Of a stretch of 64,000 bases of DNA, positions 46,748 to 55,685 are shown piece by piece. The stretch's first letter is position 1. Each line of letters starts with the position of its first letter. Source of the stretch: Rhizobiales bacterium 2SD (GTDB taxonomy: Bacteria; Pseudomonadota; Alphaproteobacteria; Rhizobiales; Beijerinckiaceae). The position numbers and the translations under genes are program-made. Under the pieces are notes generated by a model. The model made no database searches, was not told where the DNA came from, and worked only from the letters and a program-made list of their open reading frames with translations. The stretch is taken from NCBI GenBank assembly GCA_005502805.1, contig SCMY01000007.1, forward strand, positions 186,001-250,000, given 5' to 3'.

Positions 46748-47572
46748 ATGAGCATCTCGATCGATCATGACGTGCTGCCAATGCTCGTCCGGCCCATCGC
46801 CGTTTTCGACGCCGGGATCGGCAGCTATGCGGCCGTCGCGGCTATCCAGCGCCTGCTGCCGCAGCAGGACATCCTCTATTTCGCGGATCGCGCCAGCTTC
46901 CCTTATGGCGACAAATCCAGGCAGGATCTTCTCGCGATCCTGCGGCGGACACTGCGCTATCTCGATGGCTTCGATCCTGCCGCGGTGCTGGTCGCCTCGA
47001 ATGCGCCCTCCATCACCGTGCTCGACGACCTCATGGGCGTCATCGACCCGCCGGTCTTCGGCGTCCGCCCGCCGATAGCCGCAGCGCTAGCCGTCACCGA
47101 CCCGCGGGCCGTCGCGGTGCTCGGCGTGCAATCCATGGTGGAGAGCCCGGAGCTGCGCCGTTACGCCGACACGCAGGCGGGCGAGCGCAAGGCGCAGGTC
47201 CATCTCGTGAATGCATCGCCGCTGGTCGAGCTCGTCGAAAGCGGCGCCTTCCTGTTCGCGCCGGAGCGGACGCAGGCACAGGTCAATGCCTTCTTCGACG
47301 CGCTGGACCAACGATACACCGATATTGCGGCGTTCACCTTGTCGAGCACGCATCTGCCCTGGTTGCGCACCTTCATCGAGCGCGCCCGGCCTGGCCGCCC
47401 GCTGTTCGACCCGCTCGACGACGCGATCGCGGCCGTCGCACCACATGCGGTGCCCGGCACCGGCGCTGTACTGGCGCTGGTCACCGAAAACGAGCGCTAT
47501 AGCGCGGCCGAGTTCGGGCAGATGCTCGATCGCCTGGGCGTCTCCCTCCCGCTCCACAAGGTGACGCTGTAA
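46748..47572 (+). CDS. glutamate/aspartate racemase-like protein lacking both catalytic cysteines
   Basis: A 274-aa MurI-like protein. The fold markers are kept: AVFDAGIGSYAAVAAIQRLL, ILYFADRASFPYGDKS, FGVRPPIAAALAV. But the first catalytic Cys (family V-A-C-N-T) is S84 in VASNAPS and the second (G-C-T-H) is S200 in LSSTHLP. Proton exchange by the normal two-thiol route is therefore impossible. It may be a divergent racemase, another lyase or a binding protein. The start ATG at 46748 follows AAGGATG closely. It is convergent with the HpaI gene, 23 bases away. Confidence 0.8.
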   Translation: MSISIDHDVLPMLVRPIAVFDAGIGSYAAVAAIQRLLPQQDILYFADRASFPYGDKSRQDLLAILRRTLRYLDGFDPAAVLVASNAPSITVLDDLMGVIDPPVFGVRPPIAAALAVTDPRAVAVLGVQSMVESPELRRYADTQAGERKAQVHLVNASPLVELVESGAFLFAPERTQAQVNAFFDALDQRYTDIAAFTLSSTHLPWLRTFIERARPGRPLFDPLDDAIAAVAPHAVPGTGAVLALVTENERYSAAEFGQMLDRLGVSLPLHKVTL

Positions 47573-47595
47573 GCCCGTTCAGGCAGACGCGCGAG

Positions 47596-48357
47596 CTACC
47601 GAAACGTCTTCGCCAGCGCGTCGGCATGCTTGGTGAGCAGGCCGAGATCGGAGCCGACCGCGACGAAGCGATAGCCCCATTCGATATAGCGGCGCGCATC
47701 GGCCTCGGAGGCGGTGAGGATGCCGGCCGGTTTGCCGACGGCCGTCAGCCGTTCGACCGCGCCCTTGATCGCCGCCTGCACCTCGGGATGGCCGGGATTG
47801 CCGATATGGCCGAGCGAGGCGGAGAGGTCGGCAGGGCCGATGAAGACGCCGTCGACACCGTCGACCGAGGCGATCGCTTCGAGCTGGCCCAACGCCTCAC
47901 CGGTCTCGACCTGCACCAGCACGCAGATCTCGGCATCGGCGCGCTTGAGATAATCCGGCACGCGGCCATAGCGGCTGCCGCGCCCGCTCACGGTGATGCC
48001 GCGGATGCCAGCCGGCGGATAGCGGCAGGCGGCGACGGCCTTGGCGGCTTCCTCGGCGTTCTGGACGAAGGGCACCAGCACCGCTTGCGTGCCGATGTCG
48101 AGCAGGCGCTTCAGCAGCACCGGGTCGTTCCAGGCCGGGCGCACGATCGGCGTCGCCGTGCCGGCCTGCATGGCCTGGAGCTGGGCGAGCACGGCCGGCG
48201 GCTCGTTCGGCGAGTGCTCGGTATCGACCAGGATCCAGTCGAAGCCGCTCTGGCCGATGATCTCGGCGACGATCGGACTGCACAGGCTGCTCCACAGCCC
48301 GATCTGGAGCTCGCCGCGGGCGAGCGCGGCCTTGAAGGCGTTGCGGGGCAGGTCCAT
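47596..48357 (-). CDS. hpaI: HpcH/HpaI family aldolase (4-hydroxy-2-oxoheptanedioate aldolase type)
   Basis: Class II pyruvate aldolase, 253 aa, that splits 4-hydroxy-2-oxo acids to pyruvate and an aldehyde. DWILVDTEHSPNEP contains the active-site His; metal ligands are in VLVQVETGEALGQ (Glu) and FIGPADLSASLG (Asp). AAGGAG precedes the ATG at 48357. It is the terminal gene of a minus-strand operon with hydratase, semialdehyde dehydrogenase, SDR and GntR, matching the end of a meta-cleavage pathway. Confidence 0.9.
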   Translation of the reverse strand: MDLPRNAFKAALARGELQIGLWSSLCSPIVAEIIGQSGFDWILVDTEHSPNEPPAVLAQLQAMQAGTATPIVRPAWNDPVLLKRLLDIGTQAVLVPFVQNAEEAAKAVAACRYPPAGIRGITVSGRGSRYGRVPDYLKRADAEICVLVQVETGEALGQLEAIASVDGVDGVFIGPADLSASLGHIGNPGHPEVQAAIKGAVERLTAVGKPAGILTASEADARRYIEWGYRFVAVGSDLGLLTKHADALAKTFR

Positions 48358-48368
48358 CGGAAGCTCCT

Positions 48369-49151
48369 TCAGACAAACTGGACGGAGACGCTGCCGAGCG
48401 GTCCGAAATCCGCGTGCAGCGTATCGCCCTTAGCCGCCCAGACCGGCCGCGTGAAGGAGCCGGACAGCATCAGGTCGCCCGGCTGCAGGGTGATGTCGAA
48501 GGGCGCGAGCTTGTTGGCGAGCCAGGCGATAGCCATTGCGGGATGGCCGAGCACGCCGGCGGCGAGGCCGGTCTCCTCGATCTCCGAGTTGCGGTAGAAG
48601 ATCGCACCAACCCAGCGCAGATCGACATCCTCGGGCCGGACGGGCCGGCCGCCCAGCACGATGCCGGCGGCGGCGCCGTTATCGGCGACCGTGTCGAAGA
48701 TTTTGCGCGGCTCGGTGACGCGCGCATCGATGATCTCGATCGAGGGCACGACATATTCGGTCGCCCTGAGCACGTCGATCAGCCCGATGCCCGGCCCCTT
48801 CAGCGGCTCCTTCAGGATGAAGGTCAATTCCGGCTCGACCCGCGGCACGCAGAAGTTCTCGAACTTCACCTTGGCGCCGTCGTTCAGGAGAAGGTCGTCG
48901 AAGAGATAGCCATAATCGGGCTCGTCGATCTTCGAGGAGGCCTGCATCGCCTTGGAGGTCAGGCCGATCTTGTGGCCGATGATGCGGGCGCCGGCCTTGA
49001 CTCGCTCCTGTGCCACCGCCGAGGAGATCGCGTATGAGTCCTCGATCTTGATGTCCGGGAACATCTGCGAGGGCCGCTCACCCTGCTTCTTGGTGCGATG
49101 GCTCTCGAGCAAAGAGCGCACCACCTGCGCGCGCTGGGCTTCGGTCAGCAT
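48369..49151 (-). CDS. hpaH: 2-oxo-hept-4-ene-1,7-dioate hydratase (HpaH/MhpD family)
   Basis: Hydratase of 260 aa that adds water to a 2-oxo-enoate, making the substrate of HpaI. GHKIGLTSKAMQASSKIDEP followed by DYGYLFDD, PRVEPELTFILKEPLKGP (metal Glu residues), FDTVADNGAAAGIVLGGRPV and WLANKLAPFDITLQPGDLML are very close to E. coli HpaH, including the RPRKxFDT loop. Eleven bases separate it from hpaI. Confidence 0.9.
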   Translation of the reverse strand: MLTEAQRAQVVRSLLESHRTKKQGERPSQMFPDIKIEDSYAISSAVAQERVKAGARIIGHKIGLTSKAMQASSKIDEPDYGYLFDDLLLNDGAKVKFENFCVPRVEPELTFILKEPLKGPGIGLIDVLRATEYVVPSIEIIDARVTEPRKIFDTVADNGAAAGIVLGGRPVRPEDVDLRWVGAIFYRNSEIEETGLAAGVLGHPAMAIAWLANKLAPFDITLQPGDLMLSGSFTRPVWAAKGDTLHADFGPLGSVSVQFV

Positions 49152-49207
49152 GGATTTCTTCCTTATTGCTTATCGTCTGGATCGCGATGGTTTGGGTTGG
49201 AAACGCG

Positions 49208-49322
49208 CCGTCATCCCGGACAAGCTGCGGAGCGGCGCCGATCCGGGATCCATTCCGGAGTCTTCCCGATCAATGCTCCGGAATGGGTCCCGGGTCTCCC
49301 TCCGGTCGCCCGGGACGACCCG
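49208..49322. repeat. REP-like intergenic palindromic repeat
   Basis: Between the dehydrogenase and hydratase genes. CCGTCATCCCGGAC and GATCCGGGATCCATTCCGGAG-type bases at the left are mirrored by CTCCGGAATGGGTCCCGGGT and GCCCGGGACGACCCG at the right, forming a long imperfect hairpin around 49261-49275. This pattern is common as a dispersed intergenic element in Hyphomicrobiales genomes (from general knowledge). It splits the minus-strand operon and may affect mRNA stability. Confidence 0.7.
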
Positions 49323-49338
49323 CTCCATTTTCAGCCCC

Positions 49339-50844
49339 TCAGAGCTTGATGCAGACGTTGCGCAGCTCGGTGTAGAACTCCATCGAGTGCACGCCGCCCT
49401 CGCGGCCGATGCCGGACTGCTTCGAGCCTCCGAACGGCGTGCGCAGATCGCGCAGGAACCAGGAGTTCACCCAGGTGATGCCGACCTCGACCTGCGCCGC
49501 GACGCGATGCGCCCGCGTCAGGTTCTCCGTCCAGATCGAGGTCGCCAGGCCGTAGGGGCTGTCATTGGCGAGCGCGATGACAGCGTCCTCCTCGTCGAAG
49601 GGCACGATGTTGCAGCAGGGTCCGAATATCTCCTCGCGCATCACGGCCGAATCCTCGGAGAGGCCGGTCCAGATCGTCGGCTCGACGAAGGAGCCGGCGG
49701 AATAAGGCGCCGGCAGCTCGGGGATGCCGCCGCCGGTGACGATCTCAGCCCCCGCGGCCTTCGCCTTGGCGTAATAGGACAGCACCTTGTCGCGATGGAC
49801 CTGGCTGATCAGCGGGCCGAGCGTGGTCGAGGCCTCGAACGGATTGCCGGGCTTCAGCTTCTCAGCCGCCTGCTTCAGCCGCTGCGTGAACTGCTCGAAG
49901 ATCGGCCGCTCGACATAGACGCGCTCCGTCCCCAGGCAGACCTGGCCGCAATTGGCGAAGACGGCGCGAGTCACGCCTTCGATCGCCTTGTCCATGTCGC
50001 AATCGGCGAAGACCAGCGAGGCGTTCTTGCCGCCGAGCTCGAGCGAGACCGGGCGCACGCCTCTGGACGCGGCCCGCATGATCGCTTCGCCCGTGCGGGT
50101 CTCGCCGGTGAAAGTGATGCCGTCGACGCCGGGATGGCTGGTCAGGTACTCGCCGGCGCTGTCCTCGCCGAAGCCGTGCACGACATTGTAGACGCCGGGC
50201 GGCACACCGGCCTCGTTCATGATCTCGCCGAGCATGGTCGCCGTGGTCGGTGTCTCCTCGGAGGGCTTGACCACGACGGTGTTGCCGCAGGCGAGCGCCG
50301 GCGCGACCTTCCAGGTCATCAGCAACAGAGGCAGGTTCCACGGACAGACCACGGCGATGACGCCGCGCGGGCCGCGGATCGCATAGTTCAACGCCCCTGC
50401 CCCATCAGGCGTCGCCATGCGGAAAGTCTCGGTCGACAGCGTCAGCACCTGGTCGGCGAAGACGTTGAAGTTCGCGGCGCCGCGCGGAATGTCGATATGC
50501 GAGGCGAGGCTCTTCGGCTTGCCGGTGTCGAGCACCTCGGCGGCGAGGAAGTCGTCGAAACGGGCCATGATCCCATCGGCGACCTTGCGCAGGATGGCCG
50601 AGCGCTGCTGCTCGCTCATCTTGCCCCACGGCCCCTTGAGCGCGCGCTTGGCCGCCTTGACCGCATCGTCGATCGCAGCCGAGTCGGCCTCCGGCACGAG
50701 GTTGATCAGCTCGCCGGTCGCCGGATGGCGATTCTCGAAGCTGCTGCGGCTGGCCGGCACGAAGCGCCCGTCGATGAAATGCGACAGGCGGGCGGTCTCG
50801 GCACTGACAGCAGCGCCCTGGTAGCGCGGAACGGCGCTGTTCAT
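49339..50844 (-). CDS. 2-hydroxymuconic semialdehyde dehydrogenase-type aldehyde dehydrogenase
   Basis: NAD-dependent aldehyde dehydrogenase, 501 aa, oxidising the ring-cleavage semialdehyde. Cofactor and catalytic motifs: CPWNLPLLLMTWKVAPALAC, ITFTGETRTGEAI, LELGGKNASLVF (general base Glu) and the nucleophile Cys in NCGQVCLGTERVYVE. The C-terminal GIGREGGVHSMEFYTELRNV is typical of DmpC/XylG/HpaE-like enzymes. Whether it acts on 2-hydroxymuconic or 5-carboxymethyl-2-hydroxymuconic semialdehyde cannot be decided; the hpaH/hpaI neighbours slightly favour the latter. Confidence 0.88.
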   Translation of the reverse strand: MNSAVPRYQGAAVSAETARLSHFIDGRFVPASRSSFENRHPATGELINLVPEADSAAIDDAVKAAKRALKGPWGKMSEQQRSAILRKVADGIMARFDDFLAAEVLDTGKPKSLASHIDIPRGAANFNVFADQVLTLSTETFRMATPDGAGALNYAIRGPRGVIAVVCPWNLPLLLMTWKVAPALACGNTVVVKPSEETPTTATMLGEIMNEAGVPPGVYNVVHGFGEDSAGEYLTSHPGVDGITFTGETRTGEAIMRAASRGVRPVSLELGGKNASLVFADCDMDKAIEGVTRAVFANCGQVCLGTERVYVERPIFEQFTQRLKQAAEKLKPGNPFEASTTLGPLISQVHRDKVLSYYAKAKAAGAEIVTGGGIPELPAPYSAGSFVEPTIWTGLSEDSAVMREEIFGPCCNIVPFDEEDAVIALANDSPYGLATSIWTENLTRAHRVAAQVEVGITWVNSWFLRDLRTPFGGSKQSGIGREGGVHSMEFYTELRNVCIKL

Positions 50845-50871
50845 CGTCTCACTCCCGGTTTGTTGTTGTCG

Positions 50872-51612
50872 TCATGGGCGCATCATCGCGCCGCCATTCA
50901 CATCGAGGATGGCGCCGGAGACGAAGCTCGCCGCCGGTGAGCAGAGGAAGGCGATCGGCCAGGCGATCTCCTCCGGCTTGGCGGCCCGGCCGAGCGGATG
51001 CTTCGCCAGCGCCGCCGAGAGGTCGTGGACGCCGACCATGGCCGTGTCGGTGATCCCCGGCGCGACGCCGTTGACCAGCACGCCTTGCCCACCGAAACGT
51101 GCGGCGAGCCAGCGCACCAGAGTGTGCAGACCACCTTTGGATGCAGCGTAGTGCGGTCCGACGCCGGGAAAGGAGCCGCCGGTCGCCGCGACGATCGAAC
51201 CGACGAGGACGACCCGCCCTCCTCCACGTGCCGCCATGGCGGGCACGAGCTCGCGCGCCAGGCGCATCGGCGCCATCAAGTTGAGCGACAGCGTGGTCTC
51301 GGCGACCTCTTCCCAGCCATCGGCATCCCAGTCGAGCGGGCGGTAGATGCCGGCGCCGAGGACGGCGGCATCGATGGGGCCTGCCTGTTCGGACAGGCTC
51401 CGCGGCGCATCGCGGTCGAGCAGGTCGACAATGATCTCGCGGGCATTGCCGGCGTTCTCGCCAAGCCTCGCGATCGTCGCCGCACAGGAGATGCGGTCCG
51501 TGAGCACGAGCTTGGCGCCGAGGCCTGCCAGAACCTGCGCCGTGACCGCGCCGATGCCGCCAGCCGCGCCGGTGACCAGAATGGTCTGGCCGTTCAGATC
51601 GAAGCCGCTCAC
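50872..51612 (-). CDS. short-chain dehydrogenase/reductase
   Basis: SDR of 246 aa. TGAAGGIGAVTAQVLAGLGA is the cofactor-binding motif, the catalytic Tyr-Lys is in HYAASKGGLHTL, and GAILDVNGGAMMRP ends the chain. It starts at a GTG that overlaps the GntR stop (GTGA). Substrate unknown; with its neighbours it probably acts on an aromatic side chain, a dihydrodiol or a hydroxyacid intermediate. Confidence 0.87.
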   Translation of the reverse strand: MSGFDLNGQTILVTGAAGGIGAVTAQVLAGLGAKLVLTDRISCAATIARLGENAGNAREIIVDLLDRDAPRSLSEQAGPIDAAVLGAGIYRPLDWDADGWEEVAETTLSLNLMAPMRLARELVPAMAARGGGRVVLVGSIVAATGGSFPGVGPHYAASKGGLHTLVRWLAARFGGQGVLVNGVAPGITDTAMVGVHDLSAALAKHPLGRAAKPEEIAWPIAFLCSPAASFVSGAILDVNGGAMMRP

Positions 51613-52322
51613 GCCTTGTCTCCGGGGGCATCGTCATCGCGGCTCAGCGCGGCCATCGCCTTGCGCACCTCTTCGGCCGTGCGCGACAGGTGCAGCTCGG
51701 TCATCCGGCAGGCCCGCAGCGCATTGCGCTGCATGGTGGCGTCGTAGATGGCGCGATGCTCGTCATGGACGTTGCGCCAGCCGCGCGAGACGTTGAGCGA
51801 GACGCGGCGATAGCGCTCCGACTGCTGGTAGAGAAGGGCGCGCAGCTTGATCAACATCGGCGAGCCGGCGGCCGAGACCAGCGCGGCATGGAAGGCGCGG
51901 TTGCGGGCTTCCCAGACCTCGAGCTGCTCCGGCGGCAGGGCATCGCTGGTGTGCGGTAGATGTTCCTCGACGGCCGCCAGCGCCTCGAACGCTGCCGTCA
52001 CCTCGCGCTCCCATTGCGCATCGCCATTGCGGATCGCGGCGTTGAGCGCCTCGGTCTCGATCAGAGCGCGGACGCGCGAAACGTCGTCGAGCTCGTCAAG
52101 CGAGAGCGGCGCGACCCAGAAGCCGCGCTGCCCTTCAGAGACGACGAGCAGGTCGCCCATCAGCCGGGCGAGCGCCTCGCGCAGCGGCGACATGCCGACG
52201 GCATAGTCCTGCGCCAGCCCTTCGAGCTTCAGCTTGCTGCCGGCTGCGAGCCGGCCATTGACGATGTCGCCGCGCAATTGGCGGTAGGTCCGGTCGGCCA
52301 AAGTCTTGTCGGAAGAGGTCAT
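51609..52322 (-). CDS. GntR family regulator, FCD subfamily
   Basis: A 237-aa regulator: winged helix KTLADRTYRQLRGDIVNGRL, GMSPLREALARLMGDLL; FCD domain with NRAFHAALVSAAGSPMLIKL. CsiR-like. It is the first gene of the minus-strand operon and divergent from the ABC transporter operon at 52578, so it probably controls both aromatic operons, with the pathway substrate or an intermediate as inducer (inference). Confidence 0.88.
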   Translation of the reverse strand: MTSSDKTLADRTYRQLRGDIVNGRLAAGSKLKLEGLAQDYAVGMSPLREALARLMGDLLVVSEGQRGFWVAPLSLDELDDVSRVRALIETEALNAAIRNGDAQWEREVTAAFEALAAVEEHLPHTSDALPPEQLEVWEARNRAFHAALVSAAGSPMLIKLRALLYQQSERYRRVSLNVSRGWRNVHDEHRAIYDATMQRNALRACRMTELHLSRTAEEVRKAMAALSRDDDAPGDKA

Positions 52323-52367
52323 CCCGAGGCACGCGGCTCCCGTGGTCGATGACCTTCTCTATCATCA

Positions 52368-52416
52368 AATTTCGAAATTACAACTCTGATTGAAATGGGA
52401 GATAGACGACTCGTCT
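52368..52416. promoter_or_regulatory. candidate operators in the divergent gntR / transporter control region
   Basis: The 255-base AT-rich intergenic region holds AATTTCGAAATT (52368-52379, perfect palindrome) and AGACGA-C-TCGTCT (52404-52416, perfect 6-1-6 repeat). A TTGACA at 52502-52507 with a weak -10 (TTGGAT, 17-base spacing) may be the transporter promoter. Confidence 0.45.
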
Positions 52417-52577
52417 CTCTGGAATCTCAACAAAATACGGAAATTGCGAATGAGCCGAGCAATGAGATGTCCCATGGTCCGACAAAAATATCGAAATAAG
52501 ATTGACAGGCCCATGCCGATCTTGTTGGATGCCGGGCAATCGGGTGGCGCCAAGACCGCCCCGTTGGAGGACGTCCC

Positions 52578-53780
52578 ATGACCGAGCGCTTTCCCCTCTC
52601 ACGCCGCAGCTTCCTCGCCACTGCCGGAGCCACCGCAGTCACTGGCGCGATCGGCGCGCCGGCGCTGGCGCAGACCGCCAACAAGCCCTTGAAGATCGGC
52701 ATGGTGACCTCGTTGTCGGGGCCGTTCACGGCGCTCGGCGAGAGCATGCGCGCCGGCATGCAGATGTTCCTCGCCGAAAATGGCGGCAAGCTCGCCGGCC
52801 GCGCCGTCGAGCTGATCGTCGAGGATGATCAGGCCAAGCCGGACGAGGGCGTGCGCAAATTCCGCAAGCTCCTCGGGCAGGACAATGTCGACATCGTCTC
52901 CGGCGTGATCTCCTCGGCCGTGGCACTCGCCGTCCGCGACGTGGTGACCGAGGCCAAGGCGCTGACCTTCATCTCGGCTGGCTCGGCCAATGATCTCGCC
53001 CGCAAGGCGGCGAGCCCCTTCGTCTTCCGCCCGACCAAGACCAACTGGATGCTCGGCCACACCGCCGGCCAGTGGGCTTTCGAGAAGCTCGGCAAGTCCG
53101 GCTGCCTGACGATCGCCGCCGACTATGCCGCGGGCCGCGAATCCGTCAGCGACTTCGTCGCCAGCTATCAGCAGCAGGGCGGCAAGGTCGGCAAGCAGCT
53201 CTGGGCGCCGCTCGGCACTACTGATTTCGGGCCGCTGCTGACGACGATCGCCGCCGAGCGGCCGGAGTTCATCTTCTCCTTCTTCGCCGGCTCGGACGCG
53301 GTGCGCTTCCTGCGCCAGATGCGCGAGTACCGCCTGCACGGCAAGGTCAAGCTGATCGGCAGCGGCGCGCTGTTCGACCAGGAGGACGTGGTCTCCGCCG
53401 TCAAGGAGGCGGCGCTCGGCGGGCTCAACACCTGCAACCAGTCGCCGACGGCGCCGAGCTCGGCCGCCTTCACCAAGGCCTATCAGGCCGCCCGCAACGC
53501 CATGCCCGGCGAGATGGGCACGGCCGGCTATGTCACCGGCCAGGTGATCAAGGCGGCGGTCGAGCGCGTCCAGGGCGACCTCTCCAACAAGGAGAAGGTC
53601 AAGGAAGCGCTGCTCGCCAAGGAAGTCGAGACGGTGTTTGGGCCAATGCCGTTCGATCCCCGCAACAACCAGGCGATCCTCGACATCTACGTCAACGAGA
53701 TCAAGGAAGGCGCCGGCGGTCCGGTCAACCAGGTGATCCATACCTACAAGGCCGTGCGCGATCCGGGCCCGGTGGCCTGA
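52578..53780 (+). CDS. ABC transporter substrate-binding protein, aromatic/branched-chain type
   Basis: Periplasmic binding protein (Peripla_BP_6), 400 aa. A Tat signal is clear (LSRRSFLATAGATAVTGAIG, cleavage after APALAQ) and the mature start KPLKIGMVTSLSGPFTALGE is typical. It begins the plus-strand operon with livHMGF-like genes and ring-cleavage enzymes, so its ligand is probably the aromatic acid degraded by this cluster. It is a different protein from the binding protein at 8382, not a recent copy. Confidence 0.9.
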   Translation: MTERFPLSRRSFLATAGATAVTGAIGAPALAQTANKPLKIGMVTSLSGPFTALGESMRAGMQMFLAENGGKLAGRAVELIVEDDQAKPDEGVRKFRKLLGQDNVDIVSGVISSAVALAVRDVVTEAKALTFISAGSANDLARKAASPFVFRPTKTNWMLGHTAGQWAFEKLGKSGCLTIAADYAAGRESVSDFVASYQQQGGKVGKQLWAPLGTTDFGPLLTTIAAERPEFIFSFFAGSDAVRFLRQMREYRLHGKVKLIGSGALFDQEDVVSAVKEAALGGLNTCNQSPTAPSSAAFTKAYQAARNAMPGEMGTAGYVTGQVIKAAVERVQGDLSNKEKVKEALLAKEVETVFGPMPFDPRNNQAILDIYVNEIKEGAGGPVNQVIHTYKAVRDPGPVA

Positions 53781-53799
53781 CGCGATAGGGAGCGGTTCC

Positions 53800-54669
53800 G
53801 TGGGCTTCTACGCCGTCCAGAGCCTGAACGCGCTGTCGTTCTCGATGCTCTTGCTGCTGACCGGGCTCGGCCTGTCGGTGGTGCTCAACCTGATGAACTT
53901 CGTCAACCTGACCCACGGCTCCTTCTTCCTGCTCGGCGCCTATGTCGGCGTCTACTGGCTGGCCTCGGGCGCGCCCTGGTGGCTCGCCTTCCCGGTCGCC
54001 TTCGTGGCGGCCGGCCTCGCCGGCTTTCTGCTGGAGCGTTTCCCGTTCCGGCAATTCTATGCCCGCACCCATCTGATGCAGGTGCTGCTGACCTACGGGC
54101 TCTCGGTGATCTTCGCCGACCTGATGCGCTGGGGTTTTGGCGCGCAGATCCTCTCGGCGGAAATCCCGGAGGCATTGCGCGGCGTCGTCTTCATCATGGA
54201 CATGCCGTTCCCGATCTACCGGCTCTTCATCATCGGCTTCGGCGCGGCGCTCGCCTTCGCGCTCTGGTTCGTGATCGACCGCACCATCTGGGGCGCGGTG
54301 GTCAGGGCCTGCGTCACCGATCGCGGCTTCGTCGAGACGCTCGGCCTCGACACCCGCCGGATCTTCACCGCCGTGCTCGTGATATCGGCGGGCCTCGGCG
54401 GCATTTCCGGCGCGCTCGGCGCCGGCATCCTCTCGGCCTATCCCGGCCTCGATGAGGAGGTGCTGATCCTGGCGCTGATCGTCGTCGTCGCCGGCGGGCT
54501 CGGCACCTTCCGCGGCACGGTGCTGAGCGCGCTGCTGCTCGGCTTCGCCATGACCTTCTCCAAGGTCTGGGTGCCGGAATTCTCCAATGTCGTCGCCCTC
54601 GCCGTCATGGCTGCGCTCTTGGTCGCGCTGCCGGAAGGCCTGGTCGCCAGGAAGGTGAGGCAGGTATGA
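53800..54669 (+). CDS. ABC transporter permease, LivH family
   Basis: Membrane subunit of 289 aa with about eight helices. LLLLTGLGLSVVLNLMNFVN and LTHGSFFLLGAYVGVYWL are family-typical, as is the loop RACVTDRGFVETLGLDTRRI. The start is a GTG with GGGAG upstream. Its stop overlaps the livM-like gene by four bases. Confidence 0.92.
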   Translation: MGFYAVQSLNALSFSMLLLLTGLGLSVVLNLMNFVNLTHGSFFLLGAYVGVYWLASGAPWWLAFPVAFVAAGLAGFLLERFPFRQFYARTHLMQVLLTYGLSVIFADLMRWGFGAQILSAEIPEALRGVVFIMDMPFPIYRLFIIGFGAALAFALWFVIDRTIWGAVVRACVTDRGFVETLGLDTRRIFTAVLVISAGLGGISGALGAGILSAYPGLDEEVLILALIVVVAGGLGTFRGTVLSALLLGFAMTFSKVWVPEFSNVVALAVMAALLVALPEGLVARKVRQV

Positions 54670-55685
54670 GCTCGATCGCCGACGGGACCGGCCGTGTGGA
54701 AGCGCGCCCCGCCAGTGAGCGGCGCAGCCTGCCGATGACCGCAAAGGTCGCGCTGCTCGCGCTTGCTGCCGCCATTCCCCTGCTGTTCGCCGGTGACTAT
54801 CAGCTGCGCTTCCTCGCCGAGATCCTGATCATCGGCACCGCCGTGCTGAGCCTCGACCTGCTGGTCGGCTTCGGCGGGCTGGTCTCGCTCGGCCACGCCG
54901 TCTTCTTCGGCGGCGCGGCTTATGCCGCGGCGATCGCGGCGCAGACGCTCGGCGCCGATGTCGTGGTGATGCTCGCGGTCGGGATCGCCACGGGCATGGC
55001 CTCGGCGCTGCTGATGGGCGTCGTGGTCATGCGCACCATCGCCCTGTTCTTCCTGATCCTCAGCCTGATCGTCGGCCAGATCGTCTGGGAGGTGGTGTTC
55101 CACTGGCGCGAGGTCACCGGCGGCGCCGACGGCCTGCGCGGCTTCCCGGTGCTGACCCTCCACACCGGCTTCGCCACGATCCCGCTCAACAACGGTGTCG
55201 CGCTCTATCTCGCTGCGCTGGTGCTGGCGCTGGCCGCCTATCTCGCCGCCCGCTCCTTTGTCACGGCCCCGATCGGCCGGGCTCTGCTCGGCACCCGCGA
55301 GCGCCAGCTCAGGATGAGCGCGCTCGGCTATTCGATCCCACGCATCCGCCTGATGGCGCTGCTCGCCTCCGGCGCCATCGCCGGCGCGGCCGGGGCGCTC
55401 TATCCCTTCGTCAACCAGTATGTCGGCCCCAACGCCGTGCATTGGACGATGTCGGCGATGATGATCATCATGCTGGTGATCGGCGGCGTCGGCTCGCTGT
55501 ATGGCGCCTTCATCGGCTCCGCGATCTATCTGGGCATCCAGACCTATGTCTCGTCCTATACCGACCGCTGGCAGCTCGTCGTCGGCCTCGTCTTCGTGCT
55601 GACCGTGATGATCATGCCGAAGGGCGTCGTCGCCGGGCTGAAGGCCGCCTTCGGACGGCGCAAGGATGCGGAGGGCCGGTCATGA
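54666..55685 (+). CDS. ABC transporter permease, LivM family
   Basis: Membrane subunit of 339 aa. ILIIGTAVLSLDLLVGFGGL, SLGHAVFFGGAAYAAAIAAQ and MMIIMLVIGGVGSLYGAFIG are LivM hallmarks. It overlaps both neighbours by four bases, so the transporter genes are one translationally coupled string. Confidence 0.92.
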   Translation: MSSIADGTGRVEARPASERRSLPMTAKVALLALAAAIPLLFAGDYQLRFLAEILIIGTAVLSLDLLVGFGGLVSLGHAVFFGGAAYAAAIAAQTLGADVVVMLAVGIATGMASALLMGVVVMRTIALFFLILSLIVGQIVWEVVFHWREVTGGADGLRGFPVLTLHTGFATIPLNNGVALYLAALVLALAAYLAARSFVTAPIGRALLGTRERQLRMSALGYSIPRIRLMALLASGAIAGAAGALYPFVNQYVGPNAVHWTMSAMMIIMLVIGGVGSLYGAFIGSAIYLGIQTYVSSYTDRWQLVVGLVFVLTVMIMPKGVVAGLKAAFGRRKDAEGRS

